Below the pieces are notes generated by a model that had not been told where the DNA came from, did no database searches, and worked only from the letters and a program-made list of their open reading frames with translations. This document shows, piece by piece, positions 37,005-45,213 of a stretch of DNA of 46,715 nt (its first letter is position 1; each line of letters begins with the position of its first letter). The translations under genes were made by a program, and so were the position numbers. Source of the DNA: Bacteroidota bacterium (GTDB lineage: Bacteria; Bacteroidota; Ignavibacteria; Ignavibacteriales; Ignavibacteriaceae); the NCBI GenBank assembly GCA_020161395.1, contig JAIUOE010000016.1:1-46715 (forward strand), read 5' to 3'.

Positions 37005-37271
37005 AAATCACGTAAAAAAATTACCCGTGAAGATTCTTAAAAGGTTGAAATCAACAATTGTTTCCCAAGGACAATTTGTGATCTGAGGCGTTTAATCGGT
37101 AGAATTTTATTCCCGGAATTTCCTTTTTTTATCGGAAACAATATTATGAATTCTATTTTTCTAAACCAAGAACTTTCTGATAAATATTAAGGGCAGCGTG
37201 GCACTTGGCATGATGCACTAACACATCCGGTCCGCATTTAATCCGACTCCTGTCGGAACCCTCTTAACATT
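37005..37271. other. Spacer downstream of the amidoligase operon
   Basis: No gene. A short hairpin CCGAC / GTCGG around 37243-37256 might act as a weak terminator for the minus-strand operon. GGCATGATG near 37207 also occurs on the opposite strand inside the neighbouring stem region. Confidence 0.4.
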
Positions 37272-38027
37272 TTACAGATTGAACAGTTTACTCACTTGCA
37301 TCTGGTAGCCGGCTCTGAGTCGCTTGTCAACGACATGGGAGACATACCAGGTGAGGTAGTTGTATAGTGCCCACTGATTAACGGCTTCTGGTTGTTCATC
37401 GATGAATTTGGTCACTTTCTTCCCAAGCTCTGACTTGACTTTCTTGCTCAGATCCTCAGTCACCTCAAGATTTTGCAGGATTTGGAACCTGTTCTGAATG
37501 ACCGGGATCTGTTCATAGGTCAACTCAACCTGTTCCTTGAGGTTATCCACCCTGATCCCTACTGTGTGCCTGGCATAGAACTTGGCAAGCACCTTCCCGA
37601 AGATCATTCCGTTGCTACAGATACCTCTGATGGCACCCCAGAATAAACGAACGCCTTCACTTCCATCGTAGCTGTTGTGCAGATAGAGACTCAGAGCAAT
37701 GTCACTCCTGCCATCGTTAAAGGTTAGATCAGGGAATGTTACTTGAAGTCGCATCCTTGAGTCATTCACGAATGAGTGACTTTGGTCGATGTACCACTTG
37801 GAATCGAGATTGTGAAGTTGATCCATGAGTGGGATAATCACTTCTTCATTCCTCACCAGACGGTAGGTATCAGACATTACCGAGATCAGTTCGTTCTTCT
37901 CCTGATGAACGATGCTCTGATAATCAGGTGAAAGGACGGGAAAACCGTCCTCACCTTCATAGTAGACCTTGCGAGACTCAACAGGGAAGAAGAACGGTGC
38001 AAGCTTATACATTTCTGTACTGGTCAT
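37272..38027 (-). CDS. DUF932 protein
   Basis: The 251-residue protein matches the DUF932 (phage/plasmid-like TIGR03299) layout: a YRLVRNEEVI region, then LHNSYDGSEGVRLFWGAIRGICSNGMIFG, the conserved centre of the family, and a C-terminal helical part with NQWALYNYLTWYVSH. DUF932 genes are carried mainly by plasmids and phages and are often near recombination genes, but their biochemical role is unknown. It is the last gene of the seven-gene minus-strand operon. Confidence 0.85.
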   Translation of the reverse strand: MTSTEMYKLAPFFFPVESRKVYYEGEDGFPVLSPDYQSIVHQEKNELISVMSDTYRLVRNEEVIIPLMDQLHNLDSKWYIDQSHSFVNDSRMRLQVTFPDLTFNDGRSDIALSLYLHNSYDGSEGVRLFWGAIRGICSNGMIFGKVLAKFYARHTVGIRVDNLKEQVELTYEQIPVIQNRFQILQNLEVTEDLSKKVKSELGKKVTKFIDEQPEAVNQWALYNYLTWYVSHVVDKRLRAGYQMQVSKLFNL

Positions 38028-38036
38028 GGCTCATCC

Positions 38037-38519
38037 TCACTTCGTTCTAGCAATGAAAAGGCTCACGGCGATAGACTTGGCATCCATCAAGCCTCCCAAC
38101 TCTGTCTGTATCTTAACTGCATCCCTGCACGACTGTAACATGATCTCATAGAGATTGTCACCCTGCTTCGGAGCTTCAGCCGGTGGTGTTGGTGGCGTTG
38201 ATTCTTCCTTCGAACCGTTAGCGGATGTCTCGACTGCCATTGGCTTTACTTCATATTTGGTTATGATCTTTGAGCCTTTCTGTTCAGCGAGCTTTGATAT
38301 CGTTAACTTTGTGCCCTTCTTGTGTTCTCTCAGTACAGCATGCACTTCATCCGGCGCAAAGAAGCTGTATTCAGTTGCTCCGTCGCCATTCTTAACTGCG
38401 TACAGGTAGTATTCGCCATACTGGCTCTGTCCAATGACCGGCGAATCAAACATCAGTTCAATCTGTACCGGCTGATTCAATTGCAGATCCAGCTTCTTCC
38501 TCTGTTCGTTCTGCATCAT
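38037..38519 (-). CDS. OB-fold-like single-strand DNA-binding candidate
   Basis: The first ~85 of 160 residues have alternating strands (VQIELMFDSPVIGQSQYGEYYLYAVK, ATEYSFFAPDEVH) suggesting an OB fold as in phage single-strand DNA-binding proteins. A Pro/Ser/Lys-rich linker and a C-terminal helix follow. It starts inside the end of the Gam-like gene (62-base overlap) behind a perfect ribosome-binding site (AAGGAAGGAG). Function as DNA-binding is inference from fold and neighbours only. Confidence 0.6.
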   Translation of the reverse strand: MMQNEQRKKLDLQLNQPVQIELMFDSPVIGQSQYGEYYLYAVKNGDGATEYSFFAPDEVHAVLREHKKGTKLTISKLAEQKGSKIITKYEVKPMAVETSANGSKEESTPPTPPAEAPKQGDNLYEIMLQSCRDAVKIQTELGGLMDAKSIAVSLFIARTK

Positions 38520-39024
38520 GGTCTCCTTCCTTAAGTTTATATGTGAACTCCGGCTGTCCCTTGGTGACCTTTACACCTTTAGGCGGATTCATGTGGCTAG
38601 CGCAGTATTGTTTGATCTTTGCCATGTCCGGTTTGTAAGTCTCAGGCACCCTTGACAGCATCTCCATCCGTGCGTGTTGCAGGAAAAGCTCAAGATTCTC
38701 GATCTCGATCTTGTCAGGTTTCTTGTGCAACTTGAGGATTCCGTTCGGGAGATCGATTGTCTTCTCGCCTGAAGCTCTTATGAAAGCTTCCAGAAGCCTT
38801 TCGATCCTTTCGACCTTATCCTGTAGCTTTGAGTTCTTCTGTAAAGCCCACTCCTGAATCAACTTGACTTCCTTATCAGCCTGTTCGAAGTTCTTGGCTA
38901 TCTCATTTTGAAGATTCTTCACTTCGATGAGAAGAAGATCGAAGTGGGCCCTTTCCGAGACCACTTCTTTCTCTTCTATCTCACGAAGGAGATTTTCCAT
39001 GAATTGATGTCCTTCATGTATCAT
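38458..39024 (-). CDS. Gam-like host-nuclease inhibitor / DNA-end-binding protein
   Basis: This 188-residue protein starts with a long coiled-coil (residues ~20-90). The Mu-Gam-like core follows, KTIDLPNGILKLHKKPDKIEIEN, in which K-T-I-x-L-P-x-G and the PDKIEI phrase are the family hallmark. A charged tail completes it. Mu Gam binds DNA ends and blocks RecBCD-type nucleases; phage and plasmid homologues protect replicating or excised DNA. In this element it would suit an excised circular or linear replicative form. Part of the seven-gene operon. Confidence 0.78.
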   Translation of the reverse strand: MIHEGHQFMENLLREIEEKEVVSERAHFDLLLIEVKNLQNEIAKNFEQADKEVKLIQEWALQKNSKLQDKVERIERLLEAFIRASGEKTIDLPNGILKLHKKPDKIEIENLELFLQHARMEMLSRVPETYKPDMAKIKQYCASHMNPPKGVKVTKGQPEFTYKLKEGDHDAERTEEEAGSAIESAGTD

Positions 39025-39026
39025 GG

Positions 39027-39200
39027 TTAGTCCTTTCCATCACCAAAATATTGTCTTAGGGTTTCTTCTGCGACCATAACCGCAATAGTCAGTAATACTC
39101 TTTCCCAACCCATTTTATCCTCCTTTTGAATAAAGTGATCGTAATCTGTTAACTTTTCTGGTTTGTTTGGGTCGTAATACCAAAGCTCTGTCGGTAACAT
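39027..39200 (-). CDS. Small ORF (57 residues), unknown function
   Basis: ATG 39200 has a GGAGG ribosome-binding site and gives a 57-residue protein (MLPTELWYYDPNKPEKLTDY start), ending three bases before the Gam-like start. An internal ATG at 39113 has an even better ribosome-binding site (AAAGGAGG) and would make a 28-residue product (MGWERVLLTIAVMVAEETLR). Both starts may be used. Operon position and ribosome-binding sites support translation. No homologue is recognised. Confidence 0.6.
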   Translation of the reverse strand: MLPTELWYYDPNKPEKLTDYDHFIQKEDKMGWERVLLTIAVMVAEETLRQYFGDGKD

Positions 39201-39220
39201 TCGACCTCCGTGTTTATTAG

Positions 39221-40141
39221 CTATACATATAGCTCATCCTCCATCTGTAGCTCCATACCACAGTGCTGACATCTGTTATCGAAGAGTCCCAACTGGTATT
39301 TCGTTTGTTCGAGACAGTAGGGACACTGGATGTAAACCTGATCATTCAGATCCTTTTTTTTATTATAGCCGTAGTATTGCTCAAGCATTTCGTCATCCGT
39401 GTACCAACTTCGTCTCCTGGGAGTATAGGATTTGTAATCTTCAACACCCTCACGATTGATCGTCAAGACATGGTTGTTCTCCATGTTGTAGTAGTGATAA
39501 CCAATCTCACCGAGTGAGAAGCCTCTTCGCTTGCTGTTGTTGATCTGAAGTGCCTCCTGCATGATCTCCCTCTCGCTACAGAAGTAGAAGATATCGTCAT
39601 ACTCGCTGTAGTACAGCTGGAGGGGATTATCCTTCTTCACGAGTGTTAGGGTGTCTGGATTCTTTGCATCAATCACAGCGAAGGCGAAAGATCCTTCAAG
39701 TTTCTCAAAGACATGCTTGAATCTGTCTCCATTCTTCTTCTTTGACAGCACTTCAAGGATGGCAATCGAATCCACTTCAGCATCTCTTCTCCGGTTGGCG
39801 AAGATTTCACCATCGTTCCAGATCATACCGTTATGGACAATGCAGAGCCCTGAAGCATCGAAGAGGGGGTGATTATTCTTGTTGTTCTTTTCAGTCCCTT
39901 GAGTCTTAGCACGGGTGTGTGCAATGAGTATCTTCGGTAACTCAAGGTTCTTCCAAGCTGGTTTGGTTACAAGAACGGACGATCGAACCGGCTCTTTGAA
40001 TACATTAAGTTTACCTCCCTTTACAAATGCGAAACCCGAGGCATCTCTACCCCGGGTCTCAAGTATTGAAAACATTGTGGTTACTTTGTCTTTGTTTGGT
40101 CGTTTGTCGCCAAAGCAATAGTAGCCCATGATACCACACAT
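39221..40141 (-). CDS. Class II glutamine amidotransferase with zinc ribbon
   Basis: The 306-residue product begins MCGIMGYY, so Cys2 is the N-terminal nucleophile after Met removal. Ntn-hydrolase GATase-II motifs follow (LETRGRDASG, IAHTRAKT, HNGMIWN, DSIAILEVL). A C-terminal CxxC-CxxC zinc ribbon (CPYCLEQTKY, RCQHCG) is added. The enzyme would release ammonia from glutamine for a partner synthetase. The only candidate partner here is the amidoligase two genes upstream, as in the phiEco32-type phage clusters described by Iyer and colleagues. No asparagine synthetase or GlmS sugar domain is present. Confidence 0.88.
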   Translation of the reverse strand: MCGIMGYYCFGDKRPNKDKVTTMFSILETRGRDASGFAFVKGGKLNVFKEPVRSSVLVTKPAWKNLELPKILIAHTRAKTQGTEKNNKNNHPLFDASGLCIVHNGMIWNDGEIFANRRRDAEVDSIAILEVLSKKKNGDRFKHVFEKLEGSFAFAVIDAKNPDTLTLVKKDNPLQLYYSEYDDIFYFCSEREIMQEALQINNSKRRGFSLGEIGYHYYNMENNHVLTINREGVEDYKSYTPRRRSWYTDDEMLEQYYGYNKKKDLNDQVYIQCPYCLEQTKYQLGLFDNRCQHCGMELQMEDELYV

Positions 40142-40177
40142 AGAGTATCCTTTCTATTTAGAAATTTATAAGTTTGG

Positions 40178-40789
40178 TTAGGCTTTGATTGGTTTGTGGT
40201 GTTTACAGAGGGATTTTAGAAGGTTGGCTATGATCTCAGGGGATTCACTTCGGAGCTTGAGGGTAAAACCGATCCTTCGGTTACCATCAGTCTCGATAAC
40301 CCTCCAAGGCAATCCGTGCAGAAGTCGATACTCCATTAACCTGTCCTTTAGGTCGATGGAAACCGATACATCATACTCTTCTCTATCAACAAGTCCAAAG
40401 ACATATACCGGTTTGCTGACATGTCCTACAAGCTCACGGATTCTTGAGAGCCCAATATCCTTTGAGTTGATCTTTATCATCTGCTTTCTTTTTTTCTTCG
40501 AGTAAAGCCATGTCCGGCAGAGATTAAGAATCTCTTCTCTATCGTTGGGAAGTATGACAGGATTCTCAGGCATTTCCGGATCACTGCCGAACTTTTCATA
40601 GCATTCATCACAAAGACAAGAGTCATCTGTGTAATGACCATCCTCAGCGTGCAGTAACTCATCGCACTCTGAACAGGTGCTGAATCGTTCGCGATAGCAA
40701 GTGATACAATAAGGCTCTTCAAACGCCCACCAGATCTCATCTTCATCAAGAGGCTCGTTGCATGCTTCACAGTATGAATGGTTTAACAT
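40178..40789 (-). CDS. LIM-like zinc protein of the amidoligase cassette
   Basis: The first ~65 of 203 residues hold four CxxC pairs (CEAC, CITC, CSEC, CDEC) in the spacing of a LIM/treble-clef zinc domain. The remainder is alpha/beta with strand-rich DVSVSIDLKDRLMEYRLL and RIGFTLKLRSESPEI. No catalytic motif is evident. It sits between the amidoligase (15 bases upstream) and amidotransferase genes, so it may be a scaffold or substrate-recruiting subunit of the modification system. Role is inference from context. Confidence 0.72.
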   Translation of the reverse strand: MLNHSYCEACNEPLDEDEIWWAFEEPYCITCYRERFSTCSECDELLHAEDGHYTDDSCLCDECYEKFGSDPEMPENPVILPNDREEILNLCRTWLYSKKKRKQMIKINSKDIGLSRIRELVGHVSKPVYVFGLVDREEYDVSVSIDLKDRLMEYRLLHGLPWRVIETDGNRRIGFTLKLRSESPEIIANLLKSLCKHHKPIKA

Positions 40790-40804
40790 TATCGAACTCC
40801 TTTC

Positions 40805-41506
40805 TTAAGCTGCGAGGCCCCAGTTGGGCAGTATGTTTTGATCCCAATCCAACTTCTTGTTGATCAGTTTGGTTAACTCAGTCAATCCTTCCTGACAGTC
40901 ATCCGGAATTGTGACTAACATCGACTCTAACTTTCGAAGGAATGTCCTTGATGAGAGGTTTTTTTTGAAATCTTTAAGGTTCAATCCGTCTTCAGTAACC
41001 GCGATCACGGTCAGCTTCGCAAGTGTTAGTGTCACGAGTGCAGTAGTGGGCGACAGGCACCAACTTCCCGGTGTCCTGTATTCCATTCCATGAGATTTCT
41101 CACGGTAGGCAAGTCTTTTTCCGTAACCGGTGTTCTCACGGGATTTCCTTTGTGCTCTATCATCGATACAATCTGATAAGGAGTACAGTACTGTATCCAG
41201 TGAATCGACGATGTTGGGTTGTGGGTTAACTGAGAGGTGGATGTGACCTCCGATTGGATAACCGCTCTGGTAATGACCTGAGAACATCTCAAGCTCAGGG
41301 TGTTTTTCATGCCCACAGCCGATGATGATCTTTAGTTTTGCTGTTAAATCGATAGGGGATTCAGAGAATCCGGGTCTTAACTCTGCAACTGAATTGCAGC
41401 CATCGAGACCGAAGGAAGAGTTTCGTTTGAAGAATTTTGATGCCGGTACAAAAGCTCCGTCGAGCCTTAAAATTAATTCCGGATCGCAACCGATAGTGAA
41501 AGACAT
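40805..41506 (-). CDS. Phage-type COOH-NH2 ligase (amidoligase, type 2)
   Basis: The 233-residue protein has the glutamine-synthetase/GCS-like fold pattern of type-2 phage COOH-NH2 ligases: GCDPELILR at the N-terminus (acidic metal site), FGLDGCNSVAELRPG, IGGHIHLS (the His-x-His metal/ATP site) and YGKRLAYREKSHGMEYRTPGSW. These enzymes join a carboxyl to an amine using ATP, probably making peptide-like bonds on proteins or small molecules. It is the first gene of the seven-gene operon, with the LIM-like and GATase genes immediately downstream. The substrate is unknown. Confidence 0.82.
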   Translation of the reverse strand: MSFTIGCDPELILRLDGAFVPASKFFKRNSSFGLDGCNSVAELRPGFSESPIDLTAKLKIIIGCGHEKHPELEMFSGHYQSGYPIGGHIHLSVNPQPNIVDSLDTVLYSLSDCIDDRAQRKSRENTGYGKRLAYREKSHGMEYRTPGSWCLSPTTALVTLTLAKLTVIAVTEDGLNLKDFKKNLSSRTFLRKLESMLVTIPDDCQEGLTELTKLINKKLDWDQNILPNWGLAA

Positions 41507-41802
41507 AGTAACTCCTGTTTGTTAGTATGTCTTTCTTATACCAAATAATTACTTGAACTCTTAGCTATCTTAAGCAACCGTTAACATCTGCTATATTCTG
41601 ATTCACGGTTGGTTCATGTTGATTAGAATTACTTAACTTTTCATAACTCACTCTGTAGATGAGTATACTTTATTGATGTGTAATTGTTCTTGCAGATTAG
41701 CTATAGAATATTTATCTTTCCAACGGCTTTTTACTCTTATTTATCGTTTATACCTACCTAGGATTAACCTAGACCCATAAATGAATAAATAAAGAGGTAA
41801 AG
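41507..41802. other. Divergent intergenic region with operon control
   Basis: About 296 AT-rich bases that must contain the promoter of the minus-strand amidoligase operon and that of the 41803 gene. No promoter could be assigned with confidence. Two near copies of CCTAG occur at about 41757-41772. Confidence 0.4.
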
Positions 41803-42126
41803 ATGGAAACATCGAACACAAAAGCCAACGCATCATCATCTAGCGAATCTAAAACCACCCGTAGAATTCCGCAAAAGAGGATAGAGGCGCGGAAAGACAA
41901 TTTAATTAAGTTAGGAAACCAAATCGCAGAGGTGGAAAAGCAAATTGCAGATGAAAATTCTGAAATTGCCAAACTGAAAGAATCTAATTCTTCAGAATAT
42001 GCGATTAGAGGCAGGCAAGAACAGATTAAAGTTCTTGTCAGTAACAGAGAGAATCTCATTGTTCAATTCGAACGAGAGAGTAACGATCTTACACTTGCGA
42101 TTTCCCGCAATACTAAATTAAATTGA
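41803..42126 (+). CDS. Small coiled-coil protein
   Basis: The 107-residue product starts with a Ser/Thr/Lys-rich disordered segment and is then one long charged coiled coil (DNLIKLGNQIAEVEKQIADE and following heptads) to residue ~95. No domain is recognised. It may oligomerise or bind nucleic acid through its basic N-terminus (RRIPQKRIEARK). It has its own terminator and precedes a DUF4145-like gene on the same strand. Confidence 0.62.
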   Translation: METSNTKANASSSSESKTTRRIPQKRIEARKDNLIKLGNQIAEVEKQIADENSEIAKLKESNSSEYAIRGRQEQIKVLVSNRENLIVQFERESNDLTLAISRNTKLN

Positions 42127-42134
42127 TTTCTAGG

Positions 42135-42167
42135 GTGCTGTGTTTTCACAGCACTCTTTTTATTTTT
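42135..42167 (+). terminator. Terminator of the coiled-coil gene
   Basis: GTGCTGTG (42135-42142) pairs with CACAGCAC (42147-42154) around a TTTT loop, followed by a T-rich run. The next gene starts only 10 bases later, so it may be partial read-through control. Confidence 0.82.
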
Positions 42168-42176
42168 TGGTAAGGT

Positions 42177-43124
42177 ATGGATATAAAATACGAATTAGCA
42201 GAAGCCTATAAAGACCTCATCTGGAAAATCTCACGCCAAGAATTCCACTCCGCACTTGCAAAAGTTCGATTCATCCTTGAAAAAATTTGTGACTATCTCT
42301 ATCTCCACTTCCTGGATAAAGACTTTTATCAAATTCCACTCAGTAAAAAATTAGAGCGAATTCAAAACACACGAGGAATCTCTGTAGATGTTTATTCACA
42401 GATTAAAAGTATTCAATACTTGAGTAATGTCGGCCACCATGATGAATCTGTTGACGCAAGATATTTTCTCCAACCGGCTCTTATAAGTTTATCTTATGTT
42501 GTTAGATGGTTATTTGAAGAAGTTCTCAAGGAGAAAACGCCTAAAAGATACTACTTCTATGAGTATTTCCAGACGGATAATGGCCTGATATTAAAGAATT
42601 TTCTACCGAATGGGTCATACGATTTCGAGGAAAAGGTTATTCTAAATAGCCCCCTCGAGTATGATTATCAGGGTAAGATAGCTTTTCTAAAGCGAAACGA
42701 CTTCAATCTGTTTATTGTAATTCCCACATCTCTTACATCCGAAATGATAATCAGGCCAGAATGTGAATACCTTCGTGATAAGGTCAAGGATATGATTACT
42801 GAAAAATTACAGACAGTAGGCTTAAGTCGAAAGTTCTCAGTGATGGTAATCAGTGATTATCTCTACTTTTCCTACGATTTCATTTCATTTCAAAATGCTA
42901 TCATGATCGGGACTTATGAGAATCAGTTCTTTTGTTCTGTTGTACCCCGTGGGATTGTTAAAGAAGATATTTCGGAGGAGTTCTTCATAATTGAACACAT
43001 TGCCAATACCTATCTTTGTGTGAAGACCGCATATAAACATTATATCGGGAAAGAAATTGACAGGTTGTTAAAAAATCCGATACTAGATGAATATTTAAAA
43101 AGAGTAGTTTCATCTTTGAGGTGA
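42177..43124 (+). CDS. DUF4145-like protein, element cargo
   Basis: The first ~115 of 315 residues match the DUF4145 (HEPN-related) pattern: FHSALAKVRFILEKICDYLY and later SIQYLSNVGHHDESV followed by an ALISLSYVVRWLFEEV helix. The C-terminal two-thirds is alpha/beta with no recognised domain (YYFYEYFQTDNGL to the end). DUF4145 domains are frequent in phage-defence and restriction-linked proteins, so a defence role is possible but not shown. It follows the coiled-coil gene, from which it is separated by a terminator. Confidence 0.62.
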   Translation: MDIKYELAEAYKDLIWKISRQEFHSALAKVRFILEKICDYLYLHFLDKDFYQIPLSKKLERIQNTRGISVDVYSQIKSIQYLSNVGHHDESVDARYFLQPALISLSYVVRWLFEEVLKEKTPKRYYFYEYFQTDNGLILKNFLPNGSYDFEEKVILNSPLEYDYQGKIAFLKRNDFNLFIVIPTSLTSEMIIRPECEYLRDKVKDMITEKLQTVGLSRKFSVMVISDYLYFSYDFISFQNAIMIGTYENQFFCSVVPRGIVKEDISEEFFIIEHIANTYLCVKTAYKHYIGKEIDRLLKNPILDEYLKRVVSSLR

Positions 43125-43454
43125 TCCCCATGAAGTGGTATTAACCATTGAAATCGTATTTCATCTAAGATTGGTAACACAAGACTATCTTCGTTGAATC
43201 CCCTAAGACTGCTGAATTTTCTAGCCTTCATACCTCTCAAATATTTTTCGCAATCATCGCATTTCACAATCTTTTCAACCTTTATGATGAAATTGAATCA
43301 TTGATTGTGATGCTTCGGACCACTTAATTTTTAGTGAGGTTAATGAACTGAACATCGGACTTTAATTCTCAATTGCTCATCTTTTTGGTGAAGTCGGAAA
43401 ATATGAGTAAGTTTTAGGGCATTTTTTTACCCACAATAAATTTAGAGGCAGTAT
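43125..43454. other. Intergenic region before the secreted repeat protein
   Basis: No convincing gene. A minus-strand 75-codon frame (43040-43267, start MKCDDCEKYLRG) overlaps the end of the previous gene and has only a weak ribosome-binding site, so it is not called. Confidence 0.4.
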
Positions 43455-44963
43455 ATGAAAACCTTTTACAGCAGGTTGTTAATTCTAATCGGCATATTAT
43501 CATTTATAACTTTCGGACAGATCCCTGATTCGTACCGTGAATCTTCCAAGCATGAACAAAACCTAAGGCATGAGCGAGACGCTCTACAGAAGCTTGATAA
43601 CCGAGAGAATCCCGATTTGGACTCAAAGTTTGAGAGAACTCTCCGAATCAAAAAATCAGATGTATATTCAGGGGGTGGATTATTTATACTACTTTCTCTT
43701 GTTGGAGATGACGAGCGCTACACTTACACCTACGACGCAAATGGAAATCGATTGAGTGAGTTGAGGGAGAATTGGCAAAACGGTGCATGGGTTAATATTA
43801 GGAGATATACTTACACCTATGACGCAAACGGGAATCAATTGACAGAGTTGTGGGAGGATTGGACAAACGGTGCTTGGGTGAATGATTCAAGAAGAACTTC
43901 CACCTATGACGCAAATGGGAATCGATTGACGCGTATTCGTGAGAATTGGCAAAACGGTACATGGGTGAATGATTTCAGAGGATCCGCCACCTATGACGCA
44001 AATGGGAATATATTGACTTACCTGTGGGAGGATTGGACAAACGGTGCTTGGGTGAATGATCAGAGAGACAGCTATACCTATGACGGTGACGACAATACAT
44101 TGTCCTTTACGAGAGAGGATTGGGAAAACGGTGCATGGGTGAATCAGTGGAGAGAAACTTACACCTACGACTTTAATAATAATTTATTGACTGATTTAAG
44201 GCATAGAATGGAAAACGGCGTATGGGTTAATAGTTATAGATACACCTATACCTATGATACAAATGGGAACCAGTTGACATGGTTGAGTGAGCCTTGGCGG
44301 AACGGTGCATGGGTGGGTGAAGTTAGAGGCACATTTAATTATGATGCAAATGAAAATCGATTGACAGAGTTGTGGGAAAATTGGCAAAATAGTGCTTGGA
44401 TCACTACTCGTAGAGTAACCTACACCTATGACGCAAGTGGAAATCAATTGACTTATTTGACGGAGAAGTTGGAAAACGGTGCATGGGTGAATTGGGTGAG
44501 ATACACTTACTCTTACGATTCTTTCAACAACACAATATCTGCAAGTTGCCATTTATGGTCAAATAATAGTTGGGTGTTAACGCCGAATCAATGTGAATTT
44601 TACTACAACAACAAGCAAGATAATGTGTCCATCTCTTCAACAACGGCAACTGCTACATATCAGTATATCACCGGTGTTGAAGATGGGCAGTCAGAAGTAG
44701 CCTCTTACGAGCTTTCACAAAACTACCCGAATCCGTTCAATCCGGTAACCGTTGTGCGTTTCGCGTTGCCGGTTGCGGGTGATGTGTCAATAGTGGTTTA
44801 CAACTCTCTGGGTCAGGAAGTCGCGACACTTGTTAATGGATATCAGGAAGCCGGAAGGCACACGGTTACCTTTGATGCGTCAAAACTGACATCTGGTGTT
44901 TATTTCTACAGGCTAACTACTGAGCAAGGTTCGATTTCAAAAAAGATGACTTTGTTGAAGTAG
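43455..44963 (+). CDS. Secreted protein with 29-residue YD-like repeats and T9SS sorting domain
   Basis: Signal peptide (LLILIGILSFITFGQ) at the start. From about residue 89 to 378 there are ten 29-residue repeats of the form YTYTYDANGNRLTELWENW, with NGAWVN ending each unit, resembling Rhs/YD repeats. The C-terminus (~425-502) is a type IX secretion sorting domain (SQNYPNPFNPVTVVRFALP, later GVYFYRLTTEQGSISKKMTLLK). It would be exported by T9SS and anchored or released at the surface. It is element cargo, possibly for adhesion or competition. The closely related repeats may vary by recombination. Confidence 0.88.
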   Translation: MKTFYSRLLILIGILSFITFGQIPDSYRESSKHEQNLRHERDALQKLDNRENPDLDSKFERTLRIKKSDVYSGGGLFILLSLVGDDERYTYTYDANGNRLSELRENWQNGAWVNIRRYTYTYDANGNQLTELWEDWTNGAWVNDSRRTSTYDANGNRLTRIRENWQNGTWVNDFRGSATYDANGNILTYLWEDWTNGAWVNDQRDSYTYDGDDNTLSFTREDWENGAWVNQWRETYTYDFNNNLLTDLRHRMENGVWVNSYRYTYTYDTNGNQLTWLSEPWRNGAWVGEVRGTFNYDANENRLTELWENWQNSAWITTRRVTYTYDASGNQLTYLTEKLENGAWVNWVRYTYSYDSFNNTISASCHLWSNNSWVLTPNQCEFYYNNKQDNVSISSTTATATYQYITGVEDGQSEVASYELSQNYPNPFNPVTVVRFALPVAGDVSIVVYNSLGQEVATLVNGYQEAGRHTVTFDASKLTSGVYFYRLTTEQGSISKKMTLLK

Positions 44964-45004
44964 TTAGTGGCTTTAGCTTAACATCACCGAAGATGAAAAC
45001 AAAG

Positions 45005-45057
45005 AAGAGCATGTGGATAGATAAGAAATTTATCGATCCATATGCTCTTTCTTTTTT
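45005..45057 (+). terminator. Long terminator after the repeat protein gene
   Basis: An extended imperfect stem joins 45005-45024 and 45029-45049 (AAGAGCAT outermost with ATGCTCTT), followed by TCTTTTTT. Confidence 0.85.
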
Positions 45058-45213
45058 AACTAGACTTTTAAAGGTTCAAGTTAAGTTGCTGTTTAGACTC
45101 GACGATTTGATGTTAAGGTTTGTTAAGGTCGATTAACTATCACCTAAGCCACTTTATGCGAAAAAGTCATTATTCAAACTGGAATTCATTCATCCTGACG
45201 CTTTAGCATTAGA

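Noticed and set aside
43040-43267. Minus-strand 75-codon frame starting MKCDDCEKYL
   Set aside because: It has a CxxC motif but overlaps the end of the DUF4145-like gene in antisense, and its ribosome-binding site is poorly placed. Not enough to call a gene.
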